From assembly GCA_964017195.1 (NCBI GenBank), contig OZ024894.1, forward strand, positions 3,862,847 to 3,926,846: DNA of 64,000 bases, written 5' to 3'. The notes beneath the pieces were generated by a model. The model was not told where the DNA came from. It searched no databases and saw nothing but the letters and a program-made list of their open reading frames with translations. This document shows positions 46,871-57,750 of this stretch, one piece after another. The DNA is from Siderastrea radians (taxonomy: Eukaryota > Cnidaria > Anthozoa > Scleractinia > Rhizangiidae). Each line of letters begins with the position of its first letter. The first letter of the stretch is position 1. The translations under genes and the position numbers were made by a program.

Positions 46871-49313
46871 TCAAACAAAGAAGACAATGACACTGAACAG
46901 AACTGCGATCACGCTGGTCAGTGGAATTACCCTGACGGTCCAGTGAATGCTCCCGGAAGAAGACAGAACTGAAATTTAAATTTAAAAAAGTTAAATTTGT
47001 AGAATTCTTAGATTTCGTTCAATTAAAATATATTGAAAATCAAATAAAAATTAACTTTTTAGATCTATAGGTTACAGAATTTTGTTAAAGTTTAGCTGGA
47101 TTTCTAGTATAGTTGAATTCTTATCACGAATCATGATCGCGCTGGTCAGCGGAATTACCCCAACCGTGATCCGGAAAAGGATAGAATTGAAACTTAAATG
47201 AACATTAAAGTTAAATTTTTACATAGTAGAATTTAAATTTAAATAAATAAATTTAAATAAGTAATTTTAAATAAATTGAAATAAAATTTAAGCTAAAAGA
47301 AAAGTATCTGGTAGTATCTGGTATTTTTTTTTTTTAGATTTTTTAAGACCAAACTCATTTTTTCACCACTGTGGCCTAAATTTTCAACAAAATAAGTAAA
47401 ATGCCAATATATAAAAACAAAAACAAAACAAAAAAATACCCACTTAACGTCTCATTTGAAGAAATCACCTATATTATTTTGGTGTATGCGCATCATTCAA
47501 AATCTGGAGTTTTCTGCTAACGTAAATCAATGCCAGTCTTTTCACCTCCTTCTAGATTGTTCTCTTTGTACTGATTCTCTTTCTAGATTTTTAGATTTTT
47601 AGACCCAAACTCCTTCTTTCACATTATGGCCTAAATATGCAACGAAATAAGTGAAAATGCCAATTTCTAGAAAGAAACACACTTAAGTGTAACTTGAGGA
47701 AAAAGTTTTACTTATTTCAGTGTATGCGCATCATTCAAAGTGTGGAGATTTTTTTTTTCTAACCGAAATCAATGCTTATATTTTTGCCTCTTTCGTTTGT
47801 TTCTTTTTTTCTTTCTCTTTTGTTGCCTTTTTGGCCTCTTAATTATCCCTCTCTTCTTCGGACCGAAGGTTACTTTGGAATGGGGGAAATTTAACCTTGA
47901 AAGAGTAACTGGTAAATAAAGGGTGACGGGCTTCTAAATAGTCAAAGCTTTCATCGATTTTGCAAGAAAACGCTAATGGGCAGTTTGTGTCTATGGGCTT
48001 TCTACTTATCAGTGTGATTGCTTGACGTAACAGATGACGAAGCCAGGAGTGCTTTAATCTGTACCTAGCAAGGGGTCGAAAATGATCCCATACAGCGTTA
48101 AAGGGTAAAAAAAATCATTGCACATGATTAACCCGTATTCAGACGGGCTTTCTTAGTCTCCTGGTACCGGCCGGGGGGAACCACCCGCCCCCCTCCACTA
48201 GTTAGCTCCGACAATATTGAAGCTGTGACAACGAAACTTAAAGGGCAGATAGTACGTTCAAAAATGTTTTCTTTGAGAGCCAGTACATGAACTAATAACG
48301 TTTTATGAAGGAAGTATTACGTCATGTTCTCAAAGGGCGGCCATCTTGGATCCGCCATCTTAGATTTCTTGATTTTTTCTAAACCTCTGTAAAGTACCAA
48401 AACTGACCTAATTGTAAAAGTAAACACAGACACACACAAAAAAGCACTATAATGGTCTAATGTTTCATTAAATACCTATCAAAATAGCCTATTAAATTGC
48501 CTATCAAAATGTGGCTGCCATGGCAACATCAAATGTGATGAAGAAGTAATTGCTATACCAAATTGTTTCCAGAAATATTTTCGAGAAAGTTACTGGGTTT
48601 GGTGGCTTTAGCTTGCGTATTAAAAAACGTATAAACGGGGTTAAGGATCCTCTCATTACCTGACGTGACCATTGACGTGGCTGGTGACGGCTTGCTCGGC
48701 GTATGTTCTGGAGCACATGGCGAGCAAACGACAGTCCCAGACAAGCAATAATCTAGAGAAAAATTCAAACTAAGTGTAGAAACAAATTTTTTGGTGTAGC
48801 ATTTTAAGACATTACGGGCTCGTAAATCGTGCTATGATTTCAGTTCGCTGTAGACAGATTTACATACATGCTTACATACATACTTAATTCGACGTACCGC
48901 AATTTGAGTTTCCCTACAGGCATTTCAAGCCATAATAAAATAAGTAATTAATAATCCTTACTCCATAATGCTCTGTAATAATAAACGTTACAACTGCCCA
49001 ATTTAAATGGGCAAGATTGTTGCTAATCCACTCCACGCTAACGCCGCAGCAGCCGTCCCTTCCCACTTCAATCTACCTGGCCACTCCATCACAGACATGG
49101 GTCTTATCCCACTTGAATTACAACCTACACCCATCGCATCCCGCCGAAAAGCACGAGAAGATTACCTCACACATAGGGGTCAAACCATATCACCAGACGG
49201 AACAAACCGACGGAATGAACATTGATCACTCAAATCTAAACATTGTTTGCATTATATACATTATACCCTATGTATACATATGTATTCTATGTTATCTAGT
49301 AATTTTTTCATTA

Positions 49314-49349
<36 letters not shown>

Positions 49350-52300
49350 ATGATATCAATAACAAAATGCTCGAATCTGATTGGCTATCACCAGCCCTTA
49401 TTTGCTGCTTAATCTGAATACTGCAGTATCCAAACTGTCCGATTACAAAAAGTTTGTAATCGGACAGGTCATATCGGACAGTTAAGCAGCCATTTAAAAT
49501 TGAGCAGAAAATTTTTCTAGCCAATCGAATCAAACTGCTTTGATGGATTGACCGATCAAAATCAAGGAAAAATCATGACCTGAGTGAGTTCCCCAGGCTA
49601 CAACTTGGAGAACACAAAATGGATGAACGTAATTGGTCTAACGAGCTTTATTCCGATTTGTTTTCCTTGCAATTTGACAACTTGTTACAAAGCCTAAACC
49701 TAGATGGTATGGAAGCCGTAGTTAACAAAGAAAACGAGTTTTCTAATACTGGTGAAGTTGGAAGCGAGCGCGAGAGTGAGCGAGGAGATGAACGAGTTCC
49801 TCTCGCCGAAAAACAAAACGAAAACTTTCCGGACGAGTCCAGGGTCCAGGTTTCCAGTGACTACCAACGAGCTTATCAACGAAACTCTTCAAGAAGCGGA
49901 AAATAAAAACACAAAAAGGAGCACCTCAACATGGATGAACGTTTGGTCCTCCTGGGCAAAGTAACGAAATATAGTCCAGGAATTAGAAACACTGCCACCC
50001 GCAACTTTAGACGGTGTGTTAAAAAGATTTTATCTCGAGGTCCGAAAGCAAGACGGCACAAAATATGAGCCAGACTCGTTTAAAGTCATGCAAGCTGCCC
50101 TGGAACGGTACCTCACAGCAAAGAAATATCCATCAAGCATAATTAACAGTCGCGAATTTTCCTCTTCAAGAGAAGTCTTGAATGCCAAAGCGAAACAGGT
50201 TTGCGTGAACGGTTATGGCAAACGAAATCATCGGGCAAAACCATACAATTCGTCCGAAGAAGAATCCTTTTGGTCCAGTGGTTTGTTGGGTGACCACAAC
50301 GGAACATCTTTGACAAATGCAAGTTTCAAAAACTTATCGGAGCACTTTGGTTTCCGTGGGAGACAAGACCATTACGATGCCTACGTTCACGATTTTCAAG
50401 TAGCGTGGGTGCAAATGGACGGTAGAAACTGATGGCAAAAGTCTTAACATTCAGCGAAAACCCAACAAAAACCCGCACTGGTGGCCTCACAGCAAAACAC
50501 AGAAGAACACCGCAAGAAATGTGGGCCACAGACGGTGGACCAAGAGATCCTGTACGCTTGTTTGAAGAGTTTTTAAGAAGACGGCCATCGGAAATGAGGA
50601 CATCTGGGCCTCTCTATTTTGCAATAATCCAGCGTCCCACAACCGAAGTGTGGTATGCCAAATCTAGGATGGGAGAGAACAAACTTGGCAGTATGATGAG
50701 CACTTTAGCACAAACTCTGAACATTGATGGCAAGAAAGTTTCAAATCACTCAACCAGAAATCCATTGTGGCGAAATTGAAGAAGGCTGGACAGCCGAGAC
50801 ACAAAATCATCCAGATCACGGGACATGCAAGCGAGAGTTCCCCTCGACGATTACGACGAAATCGACGAAGATGAAAGAAGGGAACCTTCCCACATCATAA
50901 GCGGTTATTCGGGCACAGCATCCTCAACAACTACAAGTTTGCCGACGTCAACGAGCTCCAGTGTTTTTCCAGTGAGGCCATCTGCTCAAACTGTGGATGT
51001 TGTGCCTTCTTCGCTGTCGTCAGCTGCCATTACACCAATCGCACCAACAACGGTTCACCCGCTCATTCAGTCGTATTCCTTGTCTTCTCAATCTCCTGTT
51101 CCGTCACAAATGCTTTTCCACGTACATCCACCTCAGCCAGCCACAACTACGATCCATCGGTTCAACACTTCAACCATTGCACTCTTAACATACAGACCTA
51201 CTTTGGGCCACAATCTTCTCAACTTGGTTTGACTGCTGGTTCACGTGTAGAATCGCAAATCGCAAGCGATGAAAGCGGTCCCGTTAGAAAACGAAGAAAA
51301 GCTTGCATTGTTGACTCTGATGAAGACTGAATTTGTAATTAGCTTCTTATTTTTAAACTAAAAAATACGTAACTCGCAGAACATTGCGAAGCTCGGGCAA
51401 GGGTGCACCACAAAATTGAGCGATGTGGGTGGGGAGGGGATAGAATTTCCGTTTAACTGGAGGTGTGGATGGGTGGCCACAACGGTCCTGAATTGGGAGT
51501 TCAGATCGACATTCTGGTTCCCAGTCGCTTCCATGTAACTTGCATCCAATCCCCTGTCATCCTCAAATCTAATGCATAGGAACTGGGTAAAAGTTTCTGG
51601 ATTTAATTTGAGCTAACTGTTCACCCCCCCCCCCCACCATCTGTCTTTCCTGAGGATGTATAGTATTGTTGTGGACCTGTTGTCCAAGACAATATGTAGT
51701 GGTGTTTCTGTTTATTTTGGTTGGGTGAGAGTAGGTTTATGCAGTTCCAATTCCAACTTGGAACCACACACAGCTTATCTCCAACAATAACCTGGCCGTT
51801 TCCTTTAGATGCTGTCGTACAGTTTTTGTTCTATTTACTGGGTATTGACAAGTGTCAATAGCTAAAAAAATTCATTATTTCCCTTAAATAGTTGAGATAG
51901 CAGGAGTCTACTACTGCTGAAGAGTGATTTGGCGCATTAAAAAAATTATTCGTTTTTAACCAAAAATAGAAATGAGACTAATACAGAATAATGACGAGCA
52001 AAGCACAGAGTTTCATATTGATGTGGTAGCATTTTTATTCATTCCCCCCAACATACTATAAAATTGGATTAGATAACTGTCACAATAAATTAACCCTTCA
52101 AGAACCCGTGGATCAGCATCTCTCTACAACAGCAATGCTTTAATTAGGCCAGTCATCAGAATTCAGGAATTTCAAGATCACCAGACATAAATAGTGTTAA
52201 CGTTAGTAGAAAGAAGTTCTCTGCACTAGTACTACAAGAAATGTATAAAGAACAGTAAAGAGAATTTGTAGGTTTACATTGGGGCTTAAAGGGTCAATTG

Positions 52301-55300
52301 GTATGGAAAACAAGAGTAGTTCATTACATGTAAGGGAAAGGATGAATGTAGATTATAGCGTGTGAAACCTTCAGAAGTAAGTAAACTTTCACATAGACAA
52401 ATCATGTTGAAGGTGATCAGGATCTCCATTCCCATGAACTCGGTGCTTGCTTGTGCATTGCGAGCAGAGTTTCGATGCTGGTCACTGCATGTAGCATAAG
52501 ATTATCATCAATAATTAAAGTTAAGCAGTGATTTTTGTTTCACATCAAATACATACAGTGTAATGTACACACTACACATTAAGTGGTAATTGCTAAGAGC
52601 AGAGCAATACTTGTAAGTGCATTTCTATCCAAATTGTGAAGAGAAATTGTCTTTTCTCATGCATCCGAATATTATACATATTAACTATTAACAGGGTCAA
52701 TATCCAAAACGGGAAAACATAAACTTTTATAAATTCTTGCTGATTCAATATGAATTATTTCAGCTGAAGCAATGTTTTATCTATGAAACTCATATATTTG
52801 AACTGCGGAATGAAGAAATAAGTGTAAAGAAGATCCTCGCAGTTATTAACGCAACTTATGCAGTTGCGAAAAGAAAGCCTGAAAAAATCAGGCTTACCTG
52901 ATAACTGCGAGGATCTTCTTTACACTTATTTCTTCATTCCGCAGTTCAAATATATGAGTTTCATATATTCATAATTTCATCTTCATCTTTCCCGGGTATA
53001 TTACCAACCAATTTAATGACCAGCTCCCAGTTGGCTTGTTAGCTCAATTGGTTAGAGCGCTGCACCGGTATCGCAGAGGTCAGGGTTCGAATCCCGGCAA
53101 GCCTGATTTTTTCAGGCTTTCTTTTCGCAACTGCATAAGTTGCGCTAATAACTGCGAGGATCTTCTTTACACTTATTTCTTTTGTCTTCGTTGTTCGAGC
53201 TGAATTTCAAGTCGGCGTTCGCGCTGAGTTTCAGTAGTAAACTCCCCCGGAATGGATTTTCGGCCACTTGTTAAATCAGGCGTTGCTGTCTTTGCTCGTG
53301 TCCCTCATTTGCATCAGAAATTGGTCCAGTAACTTGTTCACAGACATGAATAAACATGTCAGCATGGAATGTATGCAGCGAAGAAGAAACATGAGAGTGC
53401 GCAACTACTGTCAGCGGTCGCGATTTGGTTTTGTTGCTAGGCAACTGCGCGGACACCATCGAAGTATAGATAGGCAGATCGAGATTTCACCGCCCAAAGC
53501 GATCCTCGCGCGATCCTTGCACGATCCCTACGCGACAAATTTATAAACCTTGCTTCGCGAGGAATAGATGTTGATTTCAGACTAAGTTTTGCAGCTGAAG
53601 CAATGTTTACCGATATTTTTCCTCGCAAATGAAGCGAAATTTGATCAGAAACTCGTGTATACCATATTTGGTAAGTTAGCTGTCAGGTGTCACTCGATTG
53701 TCAATTTTTAACTTGTGAAGTAGATTTCCGGAAGTTCGGTTCAAAATACGCTCGGGACGTTTTGTAGAACAAATTTAGATGTTTTTTAGAGTACCAGTTC
53801 AGACAGTGTTGTCAAACGAGAGTTTTGAGCGATTGCTTATCTATATCAGCCCTTTGCCGTAGTGCCAGCCTTGCATTCAGATTTGTTCTATTCCACTTCG
53901 AGTGACGCCTCGGCTCCAGCATCTCTACAACAGAGATCCGGCAATACCGAACCAGTGCGGTAGATTTACGCGTCTTGTGGACCTTTGCATCCAAAGGTTA
54001 TATGATAGGGCTAGTACATGACCTTATTTAATGGTCTTAATAAGGCTATGCACATGTACTCTTCACTTAATATTCAGGTTAAATGGGCAGTTATTTTACT
54101 TGAAGAGTAAAAACGTGTGCAATACCCCGCTTTTGGAAATATTTTTGACAAATACCCCTCTACCCCATCCTCGGGCATATTCATTATATGTCATAAGTTA
54201 AGTTACCTTTGGGGCAGTGCCTTTGAAAATTTTGATTGTTTTTTTACACCAGAATCACCATTTTAGACCATTTTAAGGGTAATATTAGCAATACCAAAAG
54301 CCCAAATACCCTTCCCCTTTGCATAATTTTCCTTTGGGTTCCTCCTTGCACGATTTTTTTCTCGGCATTTTCCCTTCCATCACTTTTCTAATGGTCTGTC
54401 CATAAAGCTGTTACATTCACGTACCTCTTCCCTGGCAAATAAAACCAGCGATAGTGTCATTTTCGACGCCCTTAAAATTTCCCCTGGGACAGTCGGCCAT
54501 TGCCATTGCTGCAATAGTTGCGTTTGGGTAGGGCTGTCCTGGCTGCCAGTAATTTGTCAGGTTGGTCAGTGGACATGATCCATTCACCCAGGTCCAGTTT
54601 CCTGAGGAGTTTCTCCATAACCCGATGTGCCAGTTATCGTTGAATATGTTGAACCTGTTTGGGAGGATATGCGATTTTAGGATTTTCCAGTGAGGCTCTG
54701 ATAAGTATGCCAGATCTCCTCCTCGACTCTGACAGACTTTTCTGGCTTCAGTCCACGTAAGACCTTCCTCGTGAATGTCATAACATTCACATGTATCTGA
54801 AGTCGCTGAAATTAAATTGTATGTAATATTAGTTAAACTACGTCGTTACTAAATTATAACCGCACTCGAATTGGACATTATAGGCAATCAAGAAGCTCTT
54901 GTCTAACATCTTCCTACGATTTCCTACGATATAATATAAGTCACCGACTTGATATCTGACAATTATGATAGGGATAGTTTGCACAATTTTCGCATTATTG
55001 TTTTCTTAAGATATAAAAATTACCAAAGAGTTACACAGAAACGTAAAATTGGCTCTTTTGTTAAATACGACCTACAGAGCAAATAAGGCATGCGCCATTG
55101 CGCTAAAATGTAATGAAAATTTAACGCAAATGTTTTGTTTATAGTGGGTATAGTCAACAGGCACTCCACTGAAATAATCAATTAACTAATCACTCACTCA
55201 TTAGTTATTTTTATTTTCCCAAAATCCTGAAAAACTGCTATCAAAATGCGGTTGCCACGGTAACGTTATACTCGATGGACAAGTAATTGTATATCTAATT

Positions 55301-57076
55301 GTTCTCAGATACATTTGAGGTAAAGTCGCCATGTTTGGTGTCTTTGGCCTGCATATTTAAAAGGTTAAACTAGGTTTAAGATCCTCTCGTTACCTGACGT
55401 AACTGTTGAAGTGGCTGCAGATGGCTGGGAAGGCTTATTGCTTGGCGTACGTGTGCTCAATAATGGAGGACGTGACGAACAAAGATAATCTCTAGAGCAA
55501 AAATCTATAGGAAAATTCAAACTGAGGGTAAGTAATTTTCTGGTGTAGTATTTTAATTTATAACGTTCTTGATTTTAAATCATGCCATGATTTTTCAATG
55601 TAGACAGATTTGATATACATGCTTACATGCATTTTTATTTTGACGTACCGGTATTTGATTTCCCCTGGAGAGGCTTTTTAACCCAGAATTAAAATAATAA
55701 AGTAAGTAATAATCCATGATAATTTTTTGAAACTTTCAAATCAGTCAAGTTCACTGGTTCTCGTAAATCAAATAGTGTGGGTTTGGATTTACTTTGTAAA
55801 TTATGTTTGACACCATATTTTCATTGCGGTAACAAAACTCATTACGCTGTTACATTCACATACCTCTTCGCTCGCAGATAAATCCAGCGATAGTATCATC
55901 TGTGACGCCAATAAATTTCCCCCTGGGACAGTCGGCCATTGCCATCGCGGCAAACTTTGCATTTGGGTAGGGCTGTCCTGGCTGCCAGTAACTTGTCAGG
56001 TTCAGGATGCGCGATGGATCATTCACCCAGGTCCATTGCTCTAAGGAGTCCCTCCGCAAACCGATGTGCCAGATATTGTTGAACTTGTTTAACCTGCTTG
56101 GGAGGATATCCGATTTGAGGATTCTCCAATAAGACTCTGATACAAACTCGGTTACCAGATCTCTCCCTTGATCCTGACAGACTTTCCTGGCTTCAGTCCA
56201 CGTCAGGCCTTCCGCGTGAATGTCCAAACATGGACAAAAAAGTAGACCCGCTGAAACTATATTGTATGTAACATTAGTAAAATTTCATTGTTACCATAAC
56301 TATCCGTATCCAAGTTGGAAATTATCGAATTCGAGCCTCTGTCTAATGTCCTGAGTATGGCTCCGCCGTCATTCGACTGATAACAAATCTTGCAAAGTGT
56401 TGGATACCTTCTTCGCTTGCATATCAAAGCCAATACCGGACGTGCGATGGCGAGTTTACCAAACCATCTAAGTCTAGAGATCACAAGTCAGCCATTTGAT
56501 ATATTGTAAAGTAAGCATAAAGACAGCCTCATTCAGCTCAGGGCTGATTTCGTTATAGTTAGGTAACGAAAGGAAAAATGCTATTCGAAAGGAACTTTGA
56601 GGAAAGGTACCTATATTGAATGCAAGTGCGGATATATATAAGGTTATTTAAGTTTTGAAACTGAATACATTCTAATTCATGAGTCGTAATTTAAAAGAAC
56701 CAAGATAGTTAAGGGTTAGTCTGTAAAGGTCACTCACCGCAATTTAAGGGTTTATATTACTGATCCTTATTCTGCAAATCAAATGCACCTAGAACCGAGG
56801 CTGGACCTAAAAAGTATATGTCATATATGCTACCATTTACCATTTAGTTACTGTACTGGGTAAAAGTCAACCATATTTCGTGGTTAGTGGTTTGTTGACG
56901 GTTTTATGAGACAGAAATGCCTAATCAGCTACTCGTCTGTTTATCAGTTGTACGGTTGATCATGTGAAAGATTTGGGAAAGAGGATTGCGTAACCACATA
57001 CAATCAAAGCACAGTCCTTACCTTCTTTTATAAGTGGAAGAATAAGCATAATTCTAATTAGCAGACTTGTAGCCAT
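46871..57076 (-). CDS. CTL-4/5: membrane protein with two C-type lectin-like domains
   Basis: Six minus-strand exons: 57076-57022 (signal), 56250-55864 (CTLD A), 55504-55394 (stalk A), 54805-54425 (CTLD B), 48752-48660 (stalk B), 46968-46871 (membrane, TGA). All phase 1 with GT/AG sites; lengths 55+387+111+381+93+98 close to 374 residues. CTLD A and B share GLTWTEARKVCQ, WHIGL, W-TWVN, YWQPGQPYPNA, ADCPRG and AGFIC. CTLD B has no early Met, so it is easily missed. Both lack C3 and have QPY for QPD. Stalks are Ser/Thr/Pro-rich. The protein ends at the close of the hydrophobic segment (TSVIAVLFSVIVFFV), after SSSGS: membrane anchor without tail, or GPI-anchor signal. Alternatively two decayed genes, each lacking exons. 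A Crypton and a SINE lie in the 5.7-kb intron between CTLD B and stalk B. Confidence 0.7.
47115..47195 (-). pseudogene. Relic CTL membrane exon
   Basis: On the minus strand TTCTATCCTTTTCCGG, then TTGGGGTAATTCCGCTGACC and GCGATCATGATTC match the CTL membrane exons (TCTGTCCTCTTCCGG, GTCGGGGTAATTCCGCTGACC). The acceptor AG is mutated to AA and part of the exon is missing. It lies in the last intron of CTL-4/5. Confidence 0.6.
49310..49348. repeat. (TTA)n microsatellite
   Basis: About thirteen TTA triplets just left of the Crypton element. Confidence 0.9.
49360..51335 (+). mobile_element. Crypton element (decayed)
   Basis: Recombinase-like frames at 49619-51330 preceded by an imperfect palindrome: CCGATTACAAA/TTTGTAATCGG at 49438-49462, nested in ATTGGCT...GCTGCTTAA/TTAAGCAGC...AGCCAAT at 49379-49525. 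It lies antisense inside the CTL-4/5 intron. Ends are not exact; Cryptons lack inverted termini. Confidence 0.6.
49619..51330 (+). pseudogene. Crypton tyrosine recombinase (DUF3504 family), frameshifted
   Basis: Successive frames: 49619-49906 (acidic N-terminus), about 49860-49964 (NKNTKRSTSTWMNVWSSW), 50016-50432 (FYLEVRKQDGTKYEPDSF, ALERYL, HFGFRGRQDH), 50432-50760 (NPTKTRTGGL, PVRLFEEFLRRRP, VWYAKSRMGENKLGSMM, NHSTR), about 50760-50850 (KKAGQPRHKIIQITGHAS) and 50850-51232 (LDDYDEIDEDE, Ser/Thr-rich tail). All catalytic positions of a tyrosine recombinase can be found: Arg in FRG, HxxR as HSTR, His in GHAS and Tyr in DDYDE. At least four frame changes separate the parts, so it makes no enzyme as read. 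Same family as the fragment at 27560-28006. Confidence 0.8.
51336..52795. other. Intronic non-coding stretch, no gene seen
   Basis: Between the Crypton and the SINE, within the CTL-4/5 intron. Poly-C run at about 51625-51637. No supported exon on either strand. Confidence 0.5.
52800..53188 (+). mobile_element. tRNA-derived SINE, third copy, with inverted tail fragment
   Basis: Full SINE on the plus strand at about 52990-53188 with the same head, tRNA-like part and CTGATTTTTTCAG body as at 33 kb. A tail-only fragment in opposite orientation lies at 52812-52900 and a second tail in direct orientation at 52900-52975, so the locus folds into a hairpin. Confidence 0.75.
53033..53103 (+). repeat. 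tRNA-like SINE head, copy 3
   Basis: 71-nt tRNA-like part nearly identical to that at 33037-33107 (reverse strand), with Thr-like GGT in the anticodon position. Confidence 0.7.
54425..54805 (-). CDS. CTLD B exon (start-codon-less)
   Basis: Acceptor TTTAATTTCAG|CGACTTC and donor GAAGAG|GTACGT bound a 127-codon open exon of the CTL-4/5 gene without an early Met. Visible are TCECYDIHEEG, LTWTEARKVCQSRGGDL, NWHIGL, GNWTWVNGSC, NYWQPGQPYPNA and DTIAGFIC. It has one extra Cys (NGSC) compared with CTLD A. Confidence 0.85.
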
Positions 57077-57122
57077 GATAAATCCTTCTTGTCTCTCGCG
57101 TCTGTTGTTCTAACATTTATAG

Positions 57123-57175
57123 CCTGCGCGCAGAGGTCTCCCAAGTAAAGGAAATAGGAGATGTCTGCGCCAAGC
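57123..57175. repeat. 53-bp hairpin insertion upstream of CTL-4/5
   Basis: CCTGCGCGCAGAGGTCTCCC faces GGAGATGTCTGCGC; the same insertion as at 39720-39772, between the ATG and the conserved GATATC/CCAAT block. Confidence 0.65.
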
Positions 57176-57203
57176 TAAGCCAACACTGTTTAAATACCGA
57201 AAG

Positions 57204-57265
57204 CGATATCAAAACATTGTAACGTACCTCCCAACTCAAATGCCATTTTTGATTGGACGAGAACG
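57204..57265 (-). promoter_or_regulatory. Conserved upstream block of CTL-4/5 (CCAAT box)
   Basis: GATATCAAAAC, TTGTAACGTACCTCCCAACTC and TTTTTGATTGGACGAGAACG, the best match to the CTL-3 block. The hairpin insertion moves it about 75 bp further from the ATG than in CTL-3. Confidence 0.5.
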
Positions 57266-57750
57266 AATCATGTGTCATGTCCGAAACCCGTTACTTCCTT
57301 ACTTCCAGATAACTTGTTCATAAAATCTCTTACATTTCTAACAGTGTTTAAGCAATGAACTTGAGTGTGTCGACCGACCAGGCAACGCAAAATTTTCTTG
57401 GGAAATTCAACTCACAAGCGATCAGGTCGTGAACTTTGAAAGTGCATCATATTCCTTAACATTGCGTTCAAATGGCATCGATAAGGCTCAGTGCCAATTT
57501 TAGTGAAATTCAAAAGAGTCTACCGATATGTTTGCCAACATGTGATAAACTGTTTACGCAACATTTGCAGAAGCTAAAAAATATATATTTATGCCTAGAC
57601 AAGTCTGAGGAACATTTATTAATAAAAAATTCAGTTGAGGTTGGAAGCAGCCTTGCTCTAAAAGGTCGAACATGGACAAACAGCTGCAAGCAATGTGTCC
57701 GAAAGCTGTCGTGCACCAGTGTTCCATTATCTCAACTTTCTATAAGTAAT

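Larger units (their letters stand above)
56400..57750 (-). repeat. First-exon module, copy S4 (CTL-4/5 exon 1)
   Basis: Contains the CTL-4/5 first exon and flanks shared with S1-S3. It shares with S2 the 53-bp hairpin insertion and further similarity to the right (58500-59860 with 39870-42055), so S2 and S4 are the closest pair. Confidence 0.6.

Noticed and set aside
50825..51232. Separate Ser/Thr-rich protein
   Set aside because: It is the out-of-frame continuation of the Crypton recombinase C-terminus (LDDYDEIDEDE...).
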